A DNA stretch of 64,000 nucleotides from an uncultured Methanobacteriaceae archaeon (GTDB lineage: Archaea > Methanobacteriota > Methanobacteria > Methanobacteriales > Methanobacteriaceae). The notes below the pieces were generated by a model that was given only the letters and a program-made list of their open reading frames with translations, ran no database searches and was not told where the DNA came from. The translations under genes were made by a program, and so were the position numbers. Position 1 is the first letter of the stretch. Each line of letters starts with the position of its first letter. The DNA lies in assembly GCA_902782945.1 (NCBI GenBank), contig CACZOU010000064.1:1-64000 (forward strand). The letters run 5' to 3'. Shown here in pieces: positions 29,728 through 39,874 of the stretch.

Positions 29728-29813
29728 ATTTACTAACTCCTTTCTAATACTTTTTATCTTATTTTATATATAGATTCATAAGTTTTTTCATTGATAAAAG
29801 AGTGTTTTTTTAT

Positions 29814-30188
29814 TTATTTTTGATTTAATAATCCTAATTCTTCTGATACATAATATCCTATGTAGCTACCAATACATCCAATAATAATATATGTTATTAT
29901 ACTAATAAGAGAGTACTGTACAACTGCTATAGCATATAAACCACCATACGTATAATATACGGTTATTAGGGATACAATAAATGCAATTATTGATCCGATA
30001 ATAAAAGCGATAAAAGAATTAAGTAATGTTTCCTTTATGTTAACATGAAGCATTATACCAGAGATTATTCCTATGAAAAGTATTGTGGGTATTATAAAAC
30101 TATTATCATTAGTTAATAATGAACAAGCTATAATCATTAAGATAGTTAAAGCAATACTTTTTCCTTTTAGCATGTTTTTAAAACTCAT
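29814..30188 (-). CDS. Small four-helix membrane protein (DUF5518-like), paralogue
   Basis: A 124-residue membrane protein, tandem paralogue of the gene after it, with four hydrophobic segments and an acidic C-terminal GYYVSEELGL motif. Both begin with a short KGKxxxLxI segment. Gene duplication is the simplest explanation. It follows top6A by 63 bases and could be read from the same transcript. Function unknown. Confidence 0.72.
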   Translation of the reverse strand: MSFKNMLKGKSIALTILMIIACSLLTNDNSFIIPTILFIGIISGIMLHVNIKETLLNSFIAFIIGSIIAFIVSLITVYYTYGGLYAIAVVQYSLISIITYIIIGCIGSYIGYYVSEELGLLNQK

Positions 30189-30251
30189 ACTATCCTCTCC
30201 TAAAAATGATATGATTAGATAATATAACTAATCATATACCTAGTTTTAAGC

Positions 30252-31325
30252 CTATTCCAGAGGTTTTCCTTCAATAGCACTTATTTTGTTAGGGAAGTAT
30301 GTATCTACAATATATTCTAAACCATATTTGGAGAATGACTGTTGCTCTGCTTTTCGTCCTAGTTTAATCATTTTTTTGATTTCCGTCTGCCAGAATTCTC
30401 CTTTATATCTAGGGTCTGCTGCTAATTCTTTTAGACGTGTTACATCTATATCTTTTAGTTTGTCAGTTGGTAAATCGTAATTAATAATGTCTGATGCTGT
30501 TACACCTAAAAATTTTGCATCTGGTGTAGCAAGGTCATGGTTTACGTGTGCTAATTTTGCACTACCTGATATAATTACCATAGCAATGTGGAAACCCCAT
30601 GGGTCTCCGTCGTTACAAATATATACTGGGACTTGTAGCTCATCACTAGCTCTTCTGATAAATCTACGTGTTGCACGTGCAGCTTGTCCTTTTAATCCTA
30701 CAATTAATGTATTAAAACGGTCATATGCTTTTTCTTGAACCATACGGTGATACATTCCCATAGTTTCCACTGCAATAATTCTTTCAACATTAGAATCTAC
30801 AAATTCTACATCATCTATTGTTGGTGGAATAGTATATCCTGCTTTTCCTAGTCTTAATGCATTGAATTCTACGTCATCATCACGTAGTGTGATATCACCA
30901 TATACAGATGCTCCATCTTCTTCAGGGAGTAATCCTAGGTTTTCACGTGATACTCCTAATGTTACTTCTATATCTTCAGTAATGTTGTTTGATTCCTGCT
31001 GGTTATCAAATCCAACATCCCATCCTTCTGATACATAGTACATTTCCCTCATGGTAGCTGTTTTTTGTATGTTTACTAGTTCTTTACAGAAGTTTCCGAC
31101 ACACATCATTTGTGCTAATTTTTTAATTTGTTTAACATTACCTAGGGATCTAGTTCCTGTACGGTCACCTAATTCAAAGTATCGTTTATCTTCATTATAT
31201 ATAATATTTCCAGTTCCTCTTGATGGTATTTGTAAGCTAGGTACTCTTTCCTGAAGTATTTCTTCTAGTACTTCATCTCCCATTCCTCTTAGCTTGTTTA
31301 ATGCAATTTCTTTATGTTTCATCAT
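30252..31325 (-). CDS. top6A: DNA topoisomerase VI subunit A
   Basis: A 357-residue Spo11-like catalytic subunit that makes the transient double-strand break in type IIB topoisomerase. The catalytic Tyr is in [13 protein letters not shown] (near residue 94), in a winged-helix domain. The Toprim domain has the Glu in VETMGMYH and the acidic CNDGDPWG motif. It works as an A2B2 complex with the B subunit encoded 46 bases upstream. The proximity implies one operon. Confidence 0.96.
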   Translation of the reverse strand: MMKHKEIALNKLRGMGDEVLEEILQERVPSLQIPSRGTGNIIYNEDKRYFELGDRTGTRSLGNVKQIKKLAQMMCVGNFCKELVNIQKTATMREMYYVSEGWDVGFDNQQESNNITEDIEVTLGVSRENLGLLPEEDGASVYGDITLRDDDVEFNALRLGKAGYTIPPTIDDVEFVDSNVERIIAVETMGMYHRMVQEKAYDRFNTLIVGLKGQAARATRRFIRRASDELQVPVYICNDGDPWGFHIAMVIISGSAKLAHVNHDLATPDAKFLGVTASDIINYDLPTDKLKDIDVTRLKELAADPRYKGEFWQTEIKKMIKLGRKAEQQSFSKYGLEYIVDTYFPNKISAIEGKPLE

Positions 31326-31371
31326 ATGAATTCTTCCCTCATTATTTCATATTATTTATTCTTAAAAGAGT

Positions 31372-33036
31372 TTATTCTTCATCAAAATCTTCGTCAACTT
31401 CGGTTTTTAGACGCATTTTAGGTTCTTCTGTTTTGATTTTCATTGGTTCAATTTCTGGTTGTTTAAGGCGGTTTTTCATGTCCATGATTTTTGCTTTGTG
31501 TGTTACTTCATCCATTACATGGTCATACTCTGGAACATCTTTTTCTGCTAATAGTGCTGATTGTTTGATTACTACTGGTACAAGGTCTTCGAATATTTTT
31601 GCTCTCATTTCCTCGTTTTTAGCTGCTTTTTTGGTTCTTATGTATTTTTCTAGTTTACGTGCTATTTTCATTGTTGCTTGTCTGATTTCTCTTACTATTT
31701 CTGGTTCTGGTGCAACACTTTGTTTTCCAGTGGATAAGTATGGTACGTTTGTTGATATGATGTTTACAAATACTGTTATTGGTGCATTGTCAAGGTCTCT
31801 TATACCATATCTTCTCCAATCTATACTTTTTAGAGCTTCTGTTATTGCACAGCTTCCTTGGTCAAAGGTTAGTGGAACTCTGTTTGCAAATCTCATTATT
31901 TCTGCTTTTCTCTGATTTCCTATGAGTCTTCCTGCTTTTCCACCATAAGCAATACCTGCTTCTATGATGAATGATACTCCTCCACGGTATGCTTGTGGTT
32001 TTCTTGTTATTGCTGTTGAAAATTCTGGTAATAGTATTTCGTTAATACCTTTTTCTATTTGTTCGTTTCCTATTGGTTTAAGACCACTTGTTGGTGGAGC
32101 CATAAATTTCATTTTATCGAATTGATTAACTACTGCTTCTGCTTCTTTCCATGTTATACTTTTTGGTCTTTTATTCATGTCGATTCCAGTAGCTTCTTCG
32201 ATTTCTTTGATTTTAGCTGCTGATACACGTGATAATGAGTCCATTAATAGGTTTTTGAATCGTTTTTTGTTTGTACTTTTACAGAGGTATATTATATCGT
32301 CTGCTGTTACTCCTTTTGGGTGTGGTAGTACTTCTTTTGGTAGTGGAGGTATTTCATTTGTTGCTCTTTCAAAGGTATATTTTCTTCCGGATGGGTCTTT
32401 GAATACTATTCTTGCGTGTGGATTTCCTATTACTGTACGTCTTATGTATTCGTATGCTCCTTGTTCACTCATGGAATATGATACATCTTTAAATTCTATT
32501 TCTATTCCTGAGCCTGTACGATCAGTTTCAAATTCTTTTCTGTCTAAGATGATACCTGTATTCTTTTTAACATCAAGTTTTACGGTCATTTCTACTCCTT
32601 TAAGTTCATCACCATCTTTGTATCTTGATCTTATTTTTACAGGTTGTCCTGTTGTCATTTGTGATAGTAATACACATCCACTACATCCGAGACCTTGTTG
32701 TCCTCGTGATTGTATATTTCTGAATTTACTTCCTGCGAACATTTGACAGTATACTTTGGTTATGAATTCTTCTGGTATACCTGGTCCGTTATCTGCATGT
32801 TTAAGTAGGTAGTGGTCTTTTCCTAATCTTTTTAATTCTATTGTTATGTCAGGTAGAATTCCTGCTTCTTCACATGCATCGAGACTGTTTGTTATTAGTT
32901 CGTGGAATACTATTGTTAGTGATCTAATTTTTCCTGAGAATCCTAACATTTGTTTGTTACGTCTGAAGAATTCTGACGCGGTTAATTCTTTAAATTCTTT
33001 AAATAAATCGGATGTATCACGTTCCAAGGATTTCAT
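31372..33036 (-). CDS. top6B: DNA topoisomerase VI subunit B
   Basis: A 554-residue GHKL ATPase subunit. The ATP site has [14 protein letters not shown] (near 46), [10 protein letters not shown] and [14 protein letters not shown] helix-two-turn-helix domain and the transducer domain with the switch Lys (TGKQS near 438) follow. It opens and closes the gate for strand passage with subunit A. The charged C-terminal tail after about 520 is typical in variability. The start ATG has an AGGA-type site, and the promoter must lie in 33037-33425. Confidence 0.96.
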   Translation of the reverse strand: MKSLERDTSDLFKEFKELTASEFFRRNKQMLGFSGKIRSLTIVFHELITNSLDACEEAGILPDITIELKRLGKDHYLLKHADNGPGIPEEFITKVYCQMFAGSKFRNIQSRGQQGLGCSGCVLLSQMTTGQPVKIRSRYKDGDELKGVEMTVKLDVKKNTGIILDRKEFETDRTGSGIEIEFKDVSYSMSEQGAYEYIRRTVIGNPHARIVFKDPSGRKYTFERATNEIPPLPKEVLPHPKGVTADDIIYLCKSTNKKRFKNLLMDSLSRVSAAKIKEIEEATGIDMNKRPKSITWKEAEAVVNQFDKMKFMAPPTSGLKPIGNEQIEKGINEILLPEFSTAITRKPQAYRGGVSFIIEAGIAYGGKAGRLIGNQRKAEIMRFANRVPLTFDQGSCAITEALKSIDWRRYGIRDLDNAPITVFVNIISTNVPYLSTGKQSVAPEPEIVREIRQATMKIARKLEKYIRTKKAAKNEEMRAKIFEDLVPVVIKQSALLAEKDVPEYDHVMDEVTHKAKIMDMKNRLKQPEIEPMKIKTEEPKMRLKTEVDEDFDEE

Positions 33037-33425
33037 TCCTCCGTTTATATTAATATTACTTATTTAATTATAAGTATTATTTTTTATTTTTTCTACTTTT
33101 AATTTAATAATAATTGTTCTTCTCTTTTTAGATAATATGTTAAAACTTGTTGTAATTTCAATAGTTTATACATATGTATCATTTAAAAACGATTATTTTT
33201 TCTATTAATTATATATGTAAAACATACAATATAAAACCATTGTATATACCCTACTTGATAAAAATATGTTAGTTTTGGGGGGTCTTGATAAGTAATTGAT
33301 ATATAACATAAATATTATTCTAAATAAAAGTTCACAATTAAAAAATATGAATAATTTAAATAAAAAAAAATTAAGTTAGTTGGTGGTGAATATTTTACTA
33401 AAAAAATTAAAGAGAAAAAAATCAA
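33037..33425. other. AT-rich region upstream of top6B
   Basis: 389 bases with no supportable gene; it should carry the top6BA promoter on the minus strand and the end of the KH-protein transcript. A GGGGGG-TCTT patch (about 33277-33283) breaks the AT-richness. No RNA gene was recognised. Confidence 0.3.
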
Positions 33426-34130
33426 TCATAAAGTTTCAGGAACTTCTTCAAATTCATCTTCATCCTCATCTTCTTCACTAATAGCATCTTTATTATAATC
33501 CTTTTCTGCATCAGTAAAGTTTTCATCAGTATCTAAATCTTCTCTTAAAATATCCTTTCTGTCCGGTTTACCATTAACAAGTTCATCAAATTCTTGTCTT
33601 TTAAGTTTATCATGCATCTTCTCAAGATAAGCATAAACAGTTTTCTGTCTGGAACCATCAAGAATCATTTCAATAGCTTCTCTAGCCATTTGAATATTTT
33701 CAATTTTACCAATTAAGGAAACAGTTTTACCATAAATACTGATTTCAACATCAAGCATATCATGCATAATCTGTCTGGTTCTACCATTTTTACCTATAAT
33801 TCTACCTTTTTGTCTTACTAATGCTTTCTTTGATTTTCCAACATAATCTTGTAAGTTGATGATTTCTAAAATCATTTCATCATCTTCAAGAGTTAATGCG
33901 ATATCTGGATTAAATCCTCTACCTATAGCTTTAATCATATATCTAGCTTTCCATGTTGCTAATGGATCATCAGTCTCATCAGTTGAACTTATAGCAATAT
34001 CTCCTGTATCACTGTCAATTTTCAATTCTGTTTTAGTAATAATTTCTAATTGGTGTTTAATTTTACCATTTTTCCCGATTGCTACGCCAACTCTGTCTTT
34101 TGGTATTTTAAGGTACTCTGTATTAACCAT
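33426..34130 (-). CDS. KH-domain RNA-binding protein (archaeal Dim2/Krr1-like)
   Basis: A protein of 234 residues with two KH domains: VGVAIGKNGKIKHQLE near residue 14, and GRIIGKNGRTRQIMHD near 105. Both GxxG loops are intact. It corresponds to the archaeal homologue of Dim2/Pno1, a small-subunit rRNA maturation factor that works with RIO1. The C-terminal 45 residues are acidic low complexity. I chose ATG 34130 (MVNTEYLKIPKD), preceded by AAGGAG, over the hydrophobic extension from 34214. rio1 and aIF1A lie upstream on the same strand. Confidence 0.92.
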   Translation of the reverse strand: MVNTEYLKIPKDRVGVAIGKNGKIKHQLEIITKTELKIDSDTGDIAISSTDETDDPLATWKARYMIKAIGRGFNPDIALTLEDDEMILEIINLQDYVGKSKKALVRQKGRIIGKNGRTRQIMHDMLDVEISIYGKTVSLIGKIENIQMAREAIEMILDGSRQKTVYAYLEKMHDKLKRQEFDELVNGKPDRKDILREDLDTDENFTDAEKDYNKDAISEEDEDEDEFEEVPETL

Positions 34131-34519
34131 TATAAAAAAGCTCCTTTTCGTGTAATATTTTTTCTCATAAGTCGTATAATTTAAGTAATTTAATATGATT
34201 ACAATACTAATCATTATCTATTTAATAAATGATAAAAAGGTATACTGATATTATTTAACTAATCTTCATTAAATAGAAAAAAAATTTATTATTCTTTTTA
34301 TCTGATTGGGGATAGTAATACTATTGAAGTATTGTCTTGTTATTATTGTTATATAATTTAATTAATATTTATTATTTTTTATTATTTTTAAAATCAAATA
34401 TTTTAATAACATTCTTTACATCAATATTAATATTAATTCTATTATTTATCTATATTAACACTAATATAAAAAACTTGGTATAAAAAAGATATGATAGGTA
34501 TGTTGTTTAAAGTAAATAG
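34131..34519. other. AT-rich spacer between rio1 and KH-protein genes
   Basis: 389 bases, long for genes that are usually close together. It may contain a separate promoter for the KH-protein gene. No ORF with a credible product, hairpin or RNA gene is seen. Confidence 0.3.
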
Positions 34520-35299
34520 TTATTCTTCTTTAATTATTCTATGTTTAACATAATCATAATCTAAATTAACTTTAAATTTTTTACTATCATATACAATATT
34601 CTTTATATCTCTTTCAAGTAATTCTCTACTGGAAGGATGACTACGTAGTGTAGCCTGTGATAAATCTATAATATATGGATGACCATGAGATAATAAAATA
34701 TTATACTGTGAAAGATCACCATGTACAAGGTCAGCCTCATTATATGCAATATCCATAAAATTAAGAATTTCCTCGAAAACTTCCTCAGCATTATCTAACT
34801 TAATTTTACTAAGTGGTGGTGCAGCTGTAGCATCATTATCTGAATAATCTAAATATTCCATTACAAGAACATTTTCCATAGCAGTGTAAGGTTCAGGAAC
34901 ATTTAATCCTAAATTATATAATCTGCTAAGATTTTTAAACTCCTTTCTTGTCCATGTTGTAACTATTTGTCTAGTGTTATTTCCATGAGTCTTGAATCTA
35001 GGATCTCCGGCAATATATTCTTTAATCTTCTTAAAATCAAGAGTCATAACCCTATAAATCTTAACAGCAACATTATTACCATCATCATCAATACCTAGAA
35101 AAACATTAGCTTCTTTACCAGTACTGATAACACCATTTAAAGTATTAATATATCCCTGTTTTGCTAATTTATACAATACTTTCAGTGTTTTATCATCAAA
35201 AACTTCACTAGAAACTTGTTTATCTTCGGAACTTTTAATTCTCTTAGTCTCTTCTAATTTACGCATCTGATTATCTGCATCACGGTAATGTTTATTCAA
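34520..35299 (-). CDS. rio1: RIO1-family serine/threonine kinase
   Basis: A 259-residue atypical kinase/ATPase for small-subunit ribosome maturation. The P-loop region is ISTGKEANVFLG (near 61), the ATP-binding Lys is in VAVKIYR, the catalytic loop is LVHGDLSQYNIL (Asp near 197), and the metal Asp is in YIIDLSQA. Length is typical of archaeal RIO1. It lies between aIF1A and the Dim2-like KH gene, the conserved archaeal order, but a transporter gene is inserted upstream of it. Confidence 0.94.
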   Translation of the reverse strand: MNKHYRDADNQMRKLEETKRIKSSEDKQVSSEVFDDKTLKVLYKLAKQGYINTLNGVISTGKEANVFLGIDDDGNNVAVKIYRVMTLDFKKIKEYIAGDPRFKTHGNNTRQIVTTWTRKEFKNLSRLYNLGLNVPEPYTAMENVLVMEYLDYSDNDATAAPPLSKIKLDNAEEVFEEILNFMDIAYNEADLVHGDLSQYNILLSHGHPYIIDLSQATLRSHPSSRELLERDIKNIVYDSKKFKVNLDYDYVKHRIIKEE

Positions 35300-35342
35300 T
35301 TAAAAAACTCCTTTCTAATGCTATTATCTCTTTATTTATTTT

Positions 35343-36287
35343 CTAATAATTTTTACGTATTTGTAATAGTATTTTTGATACAATATACAATACTGGTAAC
35401 TCTATTAATGGCCCAATTACTAGTGCAATAGCAACTAATTGATTATCTGGAAATGAACTGATAGCTATAGCAAGTGCAAATGGTGAATTACGTGCTAAGG
35501 TAGTTAAAGTTAAACTAGCATAATCCTCATAATTAAAACCACTTCTTCTTGCTACAATATAATCTAAGATAAAGTTCATGATAAAGAATAATATCAAGGG
35601 AATAAATACAATTCCTATAATATTAATGTTATCAAAAAGATTACTTGCCTCTGTATTAAATAACCCGAATATTGCAATACATAGAAAGATTGTCTGGTAA
35701 CTGCTGAAAAATGATATAATCTCACTTTTAATGGACCTTCCCTGTAAGACATATTTAACAATTTGTGCAGTGATAAAAGGAATCACAATAAACGTTAAAA
35801 GACTATTTGCTAGACTTAATATATTTAGTGTATTGCTATTTGAGAAAAACAATAATAAATACACTGGAAGTAATACTAATTGTAGTACTAAGTTTATTGG
35901 TAGAATAGATAAGCTCAGAGGAACATCACCCTTTGCCATTTTAGTAAATAATAGATACCAGTCAGTACATGGTGTTAAAATTAACATGAAAAAGCCAAGA
36001 AGTAGATTAATATTTCCATGTAGGAATAAATCACCTAAAAAATAGCCGAATAATGGTGTCCATAAGAAGTTAATCAGGAGGCTTGTTACAGTAAATCGTC
36101 TGTTATAAAAACTGTTTTTAATATCTTCCAGAGGAACATCCAGAAATACTGCAAATAACATTAATGCTAAAAAAATATTTATTAAATAGGGGCTGATTTG
36201 ATTTAGTATTGTCACATCTTTAAATAATAAACCTAATATAATAGCTCCAAAGATGAGAACAGGCTCTAATTTTTCTACTAAATCCAT
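35343..36287 (-). CDS. BASS/ACR3-superfamily transporter (arsenite- or anion-type)
   Basis: A 314-residue membrane protein with about ten hydrophobic segments, of the bile-acid:sodium symporter/ACR3 superfamily. A characteristic early segment FLALMLFAVFLDVPLEDI and a later NSPFALAIAISSFPDN motif are visible. It resembles archaeal 'arsenic resistance protein' annotations, but lacks a nearby arsR, arsA or arsC gene, so the substrate is uncertain. It interrupts the otherwise conserved aIF1A-rio1 neighbourhood, with gaps of only 44 and 50 bases, so co-transcription is likely. Confidence 0.82.
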   Translation of the reverse strand: MDLVEKLEPVLIFGAIILGLLFKDVTILNQISPYLINIFLALMLFAVFLDVPLEDIKNSFYNRRFTVTSLLINFLWTPLFGYFLGDLFLHGNINLLLGFFMLILTPCTDWYLLFTKMAKGDVPLSLSILPINLVLQLVLLPVYLLLFFSNSNTLNILSLANSLLTFIVIPFITAQIVKYVLQGRSIKSEIISFFSSYQTIFLCIAIFGLFNTEASNLFDNINIIGIVFIPLILFFIMNFILDYIVARRSGFNYEDYASLTLTTLARNSPFALAIAISSFPDNQLVAIALVIGPLIELPVLYIVSKILLQIRKNY

Positions 36288-36337
36288 TTAAATTCCTCTT
36301 CGAACTATTATGTTTATTATTTATTTTGATATCAACA

Positions 36338-36670
36338 TTATATTTTTAAGAATCCTCTTCTTTCAAGGTAATTAGCTTCTGTACGTGTGTATCTCCAAAT
36401 AACATCTGCTTTTTCATCACTTTGGAAGTCCCATGGTTTTACAAGTACAACATCACCTTGACGAATCCAAATTCTTTTTTTCATTTTTCCAGGAATACGA
36501 CATAATCTGATCTTTTTATCGTTACATCTTACTTTGAGTTTTCCATGTCCTAGAATTTCCTCAACAACTCCAGGAATTTCACCTTTTCTTGGTGATCTTA
36601 CACGGATGTTCTCTCCGTTATTTTGGTTGTTATTATGGTTATGGTTTTTCTTATTGTTAGATTTTTTCAA
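36338..36670 (-). CDS. eif1A: Translation initiation factor aIF1A
   Basis: A 110-residue OB-fold protein that binds the ribosomal A site during initiation. The core (about 25-105) has EIPGVVEEILGHGKLKVRC, CRIPGKMKKRIWIRQGDVV and WDFQSDEKADVIWRYT, all diagnostic. The N-terminus is an Asn/His/Lys-rich tail of about 20 residues, in keeping with other low-complexity tails in this genome. It heads the aIF1A-transporter-rio1 gene series. Confidence 0.95.
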   Translation of the reverse strand: MKKSNNKKNHNHNNNQNNGENIRVRSPRKGEIPGVVEEILGHGKLKVRCNDKKIRLCRIPGKMKKRIWIRQGDVVLVKPWDFQSDEKADVIWRYTRTEANYLERRGFLKI

Positions 36671-36898
36671 ATTATATATCCTCCATTCTTTCCTAATGAG
36701 TAATTGTTAAATTAAATTTCATTGATTAAAATGTATATTAAATTTCTAAGTATATAAAATCATAATTCTATGTTATATATTATATATCGTTTTTAACTAT
36801 ATAATTTTTTTTAAATTAAACTAATTTATAGAATTTGTTAGATTTTCATGATTTAAAGCCTAAAAAAATTAAGAAAAAAATAAGAAGGGTGGTTATAT

Positions 36899-37495
36899 TT
36901 ATCCTACTTTATTTATTTTGATTAAAGATTTTACTGGTACATCCTCTAAATCATTAATACCTTTTTTGTCTACAAGAACTGTTACAGCTATTGGTTTTGC
37001 TCCATGTGTTTCACATACCCTTATTGCATCAGTTACTGTAGCTCCACTAGTTATAACATCATCAACTATAACAACATTTTTGTTTTTTATGTTAGCAAAG
37101 TTGTTACTTATTGCTCCCTGTGCTGATTCATTTTTCATATGTTTTACTGGGTGGAATACAGCTAAATCCGCATCTAATAAATCGGACATTATTGTTGCAA
37201 ATGGAACTCCGCTTACTGATATACCTACAACCGCGTCAACAACACCTTCCTCTAGTGTTAAATCAGCTAGTGCTGATGAAATGTATTGCATACGTGATGA
37301 ACTAGTTCCTATTGTTTTCCAGTTAATAGCAAAATCGTCGGGTTTTTGTTTTTGTTTATTTTTGTTTACAGGTGTTTTTTGCATTATTAACCATTGTGTA
37401 GTATCTTTTGAAATGTTTAATTCATCTGCTATTTCACCTGTGGTTAATCCTTTATTTCTAAGTTCACTAGCTTTCTCAATTAGTTTGCTATTCAT
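36899..37495 (-). CDS. Orotate phosphoribosyltransferase-like regulator (GfcR/PyrE-like)
   Basis: A protein of 198 residues. The N-terminal helix-turn-helix (about 5-35, [19 protein letters not shown]) is fused to a type-I phosphoribosyltransferase domain with the PRPP loop [13 protein letters not shown] near 136-148. This matches the PyrE-like/GfcR transcription regulators of archaea rather than free orotate PRTase. ATG at 37495 is preferred over GTG at 37504 because of AGTGA spacing. It follows the oxidoreductase gene by 15 bases, so the two are likely co-transcribed. Confidence 0.87.
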   Translation of the reverse strand: MNSKLIEKASELRNKGLTTGEIADELNISKDTTQWLIMQKTPVNKNKQKQKPDDFAINWKTIGTSSSRMQYISSALADLTLEEGVVDAVVGISVSGVPFATIMSDLLDADLAVFHPVKHMKNESAQGAISNNFANIKNKNVVIVDDVITSGATVTDAIRVCETHGAKPIAVTVLVDKKGINDLEDVPVKSLIKINKVG

Positions 37496-37510
37496 TTTAA
37501 TCACTTATTT

Positions 37511-38461
37511 TTATAAATATACTAATCTTTTATCTTTTGATGATTTCATAGCAGCATCAACTATTCTTAATGCTTCATATCCATCCTGACCTGTTACTTC
37601 AGGTTCTGTATCCTGCTGTACTGCATTCACAAATGATCTTAATTCTTCTTTGAGAGGTTCTTTATTTTCAACTTTCACGTTTTCAACTTGATTATTTTCC
37701 TTGTATAGTGTAACTGTTTGATCACCATAGTCAACGCTTATTATACCATCTACTCCTGTGATGTTTAATTGTCGTTTTTTGTATGGTGTTAGCCAGTTTG
37801 TTTCAAGTATGGTTAACACTCCGCTATCATATTTGGTCATTATTTCTGCATGGTCTTCAAATTCACAGTTTTTTAGTTTACTGCTCATGTTTGCATATAC
37901 TGTGTTTGCTTTACTTTCAAATAAATAGTTAAATATATCTATGTCGTGAATAGCTAAGTCTATTGCTACTCCCACGTCTCTTATTCTTGGTGGGTATGGA
38001 CCTAATCTTTTTGCGTTAGCTGTAACTACTTCACCAATTTCTCCGGCATCAAGTAATTCTTTTGCAACTCTTACTGCTGGATTAAATCTTTCTACGTGTC
38101 CTGTTGCTAAAATTACTCCAGCATCTTTTGCTGCATTAATCATTTCTTTTGCTTCTGGTAATTTTGAAGCGATTGGTTTTTCTACTAACACATTTTTGCC
38201 TGCTTCTATTGCACGCATAGCAACATCATGGTGAAATACTGTAGGTACACATATGTTTACTGCTTCAATATCATCAATCTGAAGAATATTATCATAATCA
38301 ACATATCCTACAGTATTGAATTCTTTTGATACCTTATCAAGTGTACCTCTTACCATATCAGATATTGCTACTAAATTTGCATTTTCCAATTCGGAGTATA
38401 TACGAACATGGTTGTAACCCATAGATCCTACTCCTATAACACCCACGTTTGTCTGTTTCAT
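37511..38461 (-). CDS. Gfo/Idh/MocA-family NAD(P)-dependent oxidoreductase
   Basis: A 316-residue sugar dehydrogenase. The Rossmann start is VGVIGVGSMGYNHVRIY, and the EKPIA motif (near 94) carries the catalytic Lys. The second domain has the conserved GVAIDLAIHDIDIF segment with a His near 176. Methanogen members are often UDP-N-acetylglucosamine 3-dehydrogenases for diamino-sugar synthesis; that assignment is possible but unproved. Its ATG overlaps the hemC stop (ATGA), a sign of translational coupling. Confidence 0.87.
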   Translation of the reverse strand: MKQTNVGVIGVGSMGYNHVRIYSELENANLVAISDMVRGTLDKVSKEFNTVGYVDYDNILQIDDIEAVNICVPTVFHHDVAMRAIEAGKNVLVEKPIASKLPEAKEMINAAKDAGVILATGHVERFNPAVRVAKELLDAGEIGEVVTANAKRLGPYPPRIRDVGVAIDLAIHDIDIFNYLFESKANTVYANMSSKLKNCEFEDHAEIMTKYDSGVLTILETNWLTPYKKRQLNITGVDGIISVDYGDQTVTLYKENNQVENVKVENKEPLKEELRSFVNAVQQDTEPEVTGQDGYEALRIVDAAMKSSKDKRLVYL

Positions 38462-39330
38462 AAAGTATCCTCTCTTAATTTTATTCCAATAGCTTTTGCA
38501 GTGTCTATTGCTTCATTCTTTTTAGTTGTCTCATTAACATCTGCTAAAAGTTTACCTTCTGGACTTAATAACTTACAGTGTATATTAATATTGTTTCCAT
38601 CAACTTTTGAAATTATACCAATAGGCCATTGACATCCTACACCAATGGTCTCAAGAATTGCTTTCTCGGTTAAAGCTTCTATTCTTGAATCTTCATCATT
38701 AAGTTTTGAAATAATATCATTGTATTCAGAATCTTTATTAGTCATCACTGCTAAAGCTCCTTGTCCTGCTGGAGGTACGATGTATGTTTCATCAAAAATT
38801 TCTTTAACATGATCTTGTAAGCCTAATCGATTAATACCTGCTAAAGCCATTATAGTAGCATCATATTGTCCTTCTTCAACTTTACGGATACGTGTATCAA
38901 TATTTCCACGTATAGGTTTTGTTTGAACTTTCTTTCCATGGAATTTACAGAAAGCTTCTCTTCTAACACTACTAGTACCTAATGTAGCATTTTCAGGTAG
39001 TTCATCCCAGGTATAATTAGAAATTAATACTTCATTGATAGCTTCTCTTTTAGGAATGGCTGTTATTGTAAGTTGGTCATTTAATTCACTAGGTAAATCT
39101 TTAAAACTATGTACTGCAAAATCGATGTCTCCATCTATTAGTGCAGTATCTAATTCTTTTGTAAAAATACCTTTAGCATCAATATTATATAATTGTGAAT
39201 CTTTAATTTTGTCTCCTGTTGTTTTAATTATTTTTGTTTCTATTTTTTCACCAGTAATTTCTTCAAGTGATTTTACAACAGTTTGAGTCTGAGTTGTAGC
39301 AAGCTTACTACCTCGTGTACCAACTATCAC
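38458..39330 (-). CDS. hemC: Hydroxymethylbilane synthase (porphobilinogen deaminase)
   Basis: A 290-residue enzyme that joins four porphobilinogens into hydroxymethylbilane, the precursor of sirohydrochlorin, F430 and cobamides. Key segments are GTRGSKLATTQTQTV at the start, SFKDLPSE near 73, GTSSVRREA near 120 and the dipyrromethane cofactor Cys in GVGCQWP (near 233). Complete length. It is the first gene of a three-gene unit with the oxidoreductase and PRTase regulator. Confidence 0.96.
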   Translation of the reverse strand: MIVGTRGSKLATTQTQTVVKSLEEITGEKIETKIIKTTGDKIKDSQLYNIDAKGIFTKELDTALIDGDIDFAVHSFKDLPSELNDQLTITAIPKREAINEVLISNYTWDELPENATLGTSSVRREAFCKFHGKKVQTKPIRGNIDTRIRKVEEGQYDATIMALAGINRLGLQDHVKEIFDETYIVPPAGQGALAVMTNKDSEYNDIISKLNDEDSRIEALTEKAILETIGVGCQWPIGIISKVDGNNINIHCKLLSPEGKLLADVNETTKKNEAIDTAKAIGIKLREDTL

Positions 39331-39874
39331 TAATTACGCCTCCATTATTCTAAATAACTATGATCATGAGTATTTTTTTCTTAAAATAACTAATATTAAG
39401 CTATTATCAATTATAATAATCTCAGTAACTTATTTTTTAACTCTTTATAATTATATATTTAATATATTTAATATATTTTTGTATAACTCTTCTTTATTTA
39501 TACTTCTTTTTATTATTTTTAATTATTTTAAATAGTATTTAATAGAATATTTACTCAATTATGTCTTATTTAACTAATAAGAATACATTTTAAATAAAAT
39601 AAAAGACTTCTTATAGATATCTATGAAAGAGCTACTGTTGATAGTATTAATTATTAAAAAAAAGTATAGATTAATTAAAAAATAAAAGACTTGTTAGAAT
39701 AAAATAGAATTATAAAACAGGTTTCACTCTAGTCATGTTTACTTATTTTCAGTAACTATCAGTTTCATGAATATTTTCGCTCTATTAGAATATTAAAAAA
39801 ATTCATAGAAAAAAAGTTTGAAATTATTAGTTTATAAAAATATAAATAAATGAAATACTATGTATTTTTTGTAA
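39331..39874. other. AT-rich region between cfbE end and hemC start
   Basis: 544 bases with no supportable gene. It must hold the hemC promoter on the minus strand. Three tandem copies of a 10-bp AATATATTTA-type unit occur at about 39450-39478, a region of TATA-like character. No structured RNA was recognised. Confidence 0.35.
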
